DNA of 15,776 nucleotides from Pseudomonadota bacterium (lineage in GTDB: Bacteria; Pseudomonadota; Gammaproteobacteria; Steroidobacterales; Steroidobacteraceae): positions 1-15,776 of the forward strand of contig JAKAFQ010000030.1 of assembly GCA_021817875.1 (NCBI GenBank). The letters are read 5' to 3'. The translations under genes were made by a program, and so were the position numbers. The notes under the pieces were generated by a model. The model was not told the DNA's origin and ran no database searches. It saw only the letters and a list, made by a program, of their open reading frames with translations. This document shows, piece after piece, positions 13,897-15,776 of this stretch. How positions within the stretch are numbered: position 1 is the first letter of the stretch; the number at the start of each line of letters is the position of its first letter.

Positions 13897-15414
13897 TCAG
13901 GCGAGCTCGATCAATGCGACACTGCTGGGCGCGAGCGCCAACTCGAGCCGGCCGTCCTCAACAGGCATCCGGTGGGTGATCTGCCGGGCGCCGGCCTCGC
14001 GCAACGCGCGAATCTGCGCCACGGTGGGATACGGAGGCGCGCCCATCGCCGCGTAGGCCTGCGCAACGGGATCGCGGGCGGGGTCCACGACGGTCACTTG
14101 CGCCGTGGTGGTTGCGACGCCGTCGAACTTCAGGCTGAGCGGCAACATCGGCCCCCCGGCAGACCTCTCGCCCCGTGGCGCGGCCACCGGATTGCCGGCG
14201 CCAGCGTCGCGGTGGCGCTCGGCCTGCAGATGCCAGGCCACGGTGGCGAGCGAGCCGTCGGACCGTCGTGTTGCCAGCACCGGCCCCGCGCCTGCTTGGA
14301 CCCGCTGTTCTCCCAGCCGCCGCAGCAACCTGAACGTCTGCAAGGTCGGGCGGGGAACCCCGCGAGTGCCGATCATCCCGTACGTGTCGTTCATGAAGCT
14401 CCGATTGGGGCCGTGCTCCTCGAACACGTTGCAGAACGTCCAGTACGACATGGTGTCGGTCAATCCGGCGCAATCCCGGATCATCTGCGCGATGAATGCG
14501 GGGTCGGTGGAAGCCCATTCCGAGATGACCAGCGGCACATGCGGATAGCTCGAGGCACGGATCTGTCGGTTCGCCTGCTCCAGGGCGCGCGGCATGACCT
14601 GATCGTACGGGTATTCGTGGGCGCGCCCGAAGATGTTCTCCTGGGGATCATCCGGATAGATATGGCTGGAGACGAAATCCACCGGCGTGCCGTGCGTGGC
14701 GCAATCGGCGAGAAAGTCCGCGATCCACATCGTCATCGCCGTCGCCGGACCCCCGACCTGCAGCCGCGGACTGACGCTTTTCAAGGCCGCGGCGGTGTGC
14801 CGATAGAGCTCGAAGTACTGCTGCTTCGACCCCGCCCAGAAGCTCAGATTCGGCTCATTCCAGCACTCGAAGCGCCACTGCGCCACTTCCTCCAGACCGT
14901 AGCGCTCGACCAGATGATGCGCGAACGCGGCAATCAGCCGTTGCCAGTCGCTCATGCGCCGTGGAGGCGACGTGTTGCCGCGATACCAGAAGACGGTATT
15001 GGCGGAGCTCGCCAGGGGTCCCGGCATGAAGCTGAGCTCGACGTACGGCCTGACCCCGATCTCGAGCATCCGATCATAAATCTGATCGACAAACACGAAA
15101 TTGGTCCGTGGCCCACTCGAGTCGATGCCGGTGCATACTGCCAGGTCGTCATCCAGCACGCCGTGGAAGCGCACCGCCTGGATTCCCGCCTGCCGATGCG
15201 CCAGCTCGAGGTCACTCTGCCACTCGGCGCGCAGCGCGAGCGCCGCATGCCCGGACCCGGCGCAGGCCTGCCAATAATGGGGAAGCGCTCCGGTTGGACG
15301 ATCGGGCCGGATGAGGATTCCCCGCGTCGCAGAAGTCCTCGAGGGAGAGGCCGAGGCGACCGACAGAGACCCGAGCGCGGCCATGGACGAGGAGACGAAT
15401 TCCCTGCGATTCAT
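13897..15414 (-). CDS. Exported GH39-type glycoside hydrolase (beta-xylosidase-like)
   Basis: Retaining glycosidase of the clan-A TIM-barrel type, 505 residues, best matching family GH39 (beta-xylosidase / alpha-L-iduronidase family). Acid/base Glu187 is in CWNEPN (184-189) and nucleophile Glu299 is in VISEW (296-300); HIYPDDP at 251-257 fits the same barrel. The N-terminus MNRREFVSSSMAALGSLSVASA carries a twin-arginine-like motif (RR-x-F) and a short hydrophobic stretch, so export is likely, perhaps by Tat. ATG 15414 has GGGGAGG (15418-15424) just upstream. The ATG overlaps the stop of the upstream gene as ATGA, indicating translational coupling. The C-terminal part (about 375-505) is the beta-sandwich usual in GH39. 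With GH3 it suggests a xylose- or glucose-containing glycan, by inference. Confidence 0.87.
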   Translation of the reverse strand: MNRREFVSSSMAALGSLSVASASPSRTSATRGILIRPDRPTGALPHYWQACAGSGHAALALRAEWQSDLELAHRQAGIQAVRFHGVLDDDLAVCTGIDSSGPRTNFVFVDQIYDRMLEIGVRPYVELSFMPGPLASSANTVFWYRGNTSPPRRMSDWQRLIAAFAHHLVERYGLEEVAQWRFECWNEPNLSFWAGSKQQYFELYRHTAAALKSVSPRLQVGGPATAMTMWIADFLADCATHGTPVDFVSSHIYPDDPQENIFGRAHEYPYDQVMPRALEQANRQIRASSYPHVPLVISEWASTDPAFIAQMIRDCAGLTDTMSYWTFCNVFEEHGPNRSFMNDTYGMIGTRGVPRPTLQTFRLLRRLGEQRVQAGAGPVLATRRSDGSLATVAWHLQAERHRDAGAGNPVAAPRGERSAGGPMLPLSLKFDGVATTTAQVTVVDPARDPVAQAYAAMGAPPYPTVAQIRALREAGARQITHRMPVEDGRLELALAPSSVALIELA

Positions 15415-15776
15415 CGGCCTCCCCTCTCTTCCCCGTTCCGGCTTTGCGTGCGATGCGGGCCGTGTGGCTCGCGATGGAACACCAGTCGACGTTCGATGCG
15501 CATGATCGGCGAGTCCGAGGACTGCAGAATCGTCAGTGTCGTGCCGCCAGGCGAAAAGACGTACGTGCTCAGGGTGGTGATTTTCTGCCCGAAGAGTTTG
15601 GAGTGCCCGTCGACGATCAACGTGCAGTTCTGCCAGGTCGCAGCCACCCAAGTCGGCACACTGTAAAGCTTCGATTGCGTGTGGGTCGGATACCGCACGC
15701 CATCGGGCTTGAACGAGTAGGCCCAGTGCTCATGCAGGTGAGCGCCCCGGAAAGCCCAGTACTGGTAGACACGCCC
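15411..15776 (-). CDS. Unrecognised protein, C-terminal 121 residues only
   Basis: An open frame runs in from the right edge and ends TGA at 15411, overlapping the GH39 ATG by four bases (ATGA), so it is upstream in the same operon. The start is outside the window. Visible residues include VYQYWAFRGAHLHEHWAYSFKP, then alternating hydrophobic segments (CTLIVDGHSKLFGQKITTL, STYVFSPGGTTLTILQSSDS, MRIERRLVF) typical of a small beta-barrel or lipocalin-like fold; phrases like SPGGTTLTI resemble the 'SpDGktltl' strand of lipocalin-like secreted proteins. The last 20 or so residues are polar and Arg/Gly-rich. I cannot name a function. Confidence 0.6.
   Translation of the reverse strand, partial: GRVYQYWAFRGAHLHEHWAYSFKPDGVRYPTHTQSKLYSVPTWVAATWQNCTLIVDGHSKLFGQKITTLSTYVFSPGGTTLTILQSSDSPIMRIERRLVFHREPHGPHRTQSRNGEERGGR

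Noticed and set aside
13702..15666. Long open plus-strand frame (654 codons)
   Set aside because: Antisense to the GH39 gene, which has both catalytic Glu motifs and a strong ribosome site; the plus frame is His/Arg/Pro-rich shadow.

Overview
The window is GC-rich DNA that is almost entirely protein-coding and carries a carbohydrate-uptake and breakdown locus. Two large TonB-dependent outer-membrane receptors, periplasmic or exported glycoside hydrolases, a YncE-like beta-propeller protein and a LacI/GalR regulator point to a Gram-negative, glycan-scavenging bacterium. Gammaproteobacteria of the Steroidobacterales/Nevskiales/Xanthomonadales type fit best, but this is inferred from gene style, not from a marker gene. 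I see no tRNA, rRNA, CRISPR array, insertion sequence or phage gene.

Layout, left to right. (1) 1-2099, minus: TonB-dependent receptor TBDR1, cut by the window start. (2) 2100-2267: divergent control region with a promoter whose spacer is a GalR-like operator, plus two DNA dyads. (3) 2268-4946, plus: secreted GH3 glycosidase with an inserted PA14-like domain, in which the usual acid/base Glu motif appears lost. (4) 5051-7253, minus: two-gene operon of a Gfo/Idh/MocA oxidoreductase followed by a xylose-isomerase-like TIM-barrel protein. It has its own promoter with an operator-like site. (5) 7467-8756, minus: MFS transporter. (6) 8942-10021, plus: LacI/GalR-family regulator. (7) 9957-13383, minus: second receptor TBDR2, followed 16 bp later by the YncE-like protein. 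TBDR2 has a promoter with the same architecture and the same 17-bp operator block as TBDR1. (8) 13466-13896: non-coding gap with a second operator-like site and a heptamer tandem repeat. (9) 13897-15776, minus: GH39 glycosidase translationally coupled to the 3' part of an unrecognised gene cut by the window end.

Working model. Glycans or glycosides are bound and imported by TBDR1 and TBDR2. GH3 and GH39 trim them in the periplasm, the MFS protein moves the product across the inner membrane, and the Gfo/Idh oxidoreductase and TIM-barrel isomerase process it. The local LacI/GalR protein represses the set by binding 14-16 bp sites (TGTAAACGATTGCA type) inside the promoters. The recognition helix (STATVSR) and the sites both resemble the E. 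coli GalR system, which makes the regulator-site pairing credible, but binding is inferred.

The most notable points are the identical operator-in-spacer promoters 11 kb apart, the GH3 with Arg where the acid/base Glu is expected next to an oxidoreductase/isomerase pair (possibly a redox route of glycoside cleavage), and TBDR2, whose only cysteines after the signal region are two Cys-Asn-Cys motifs.
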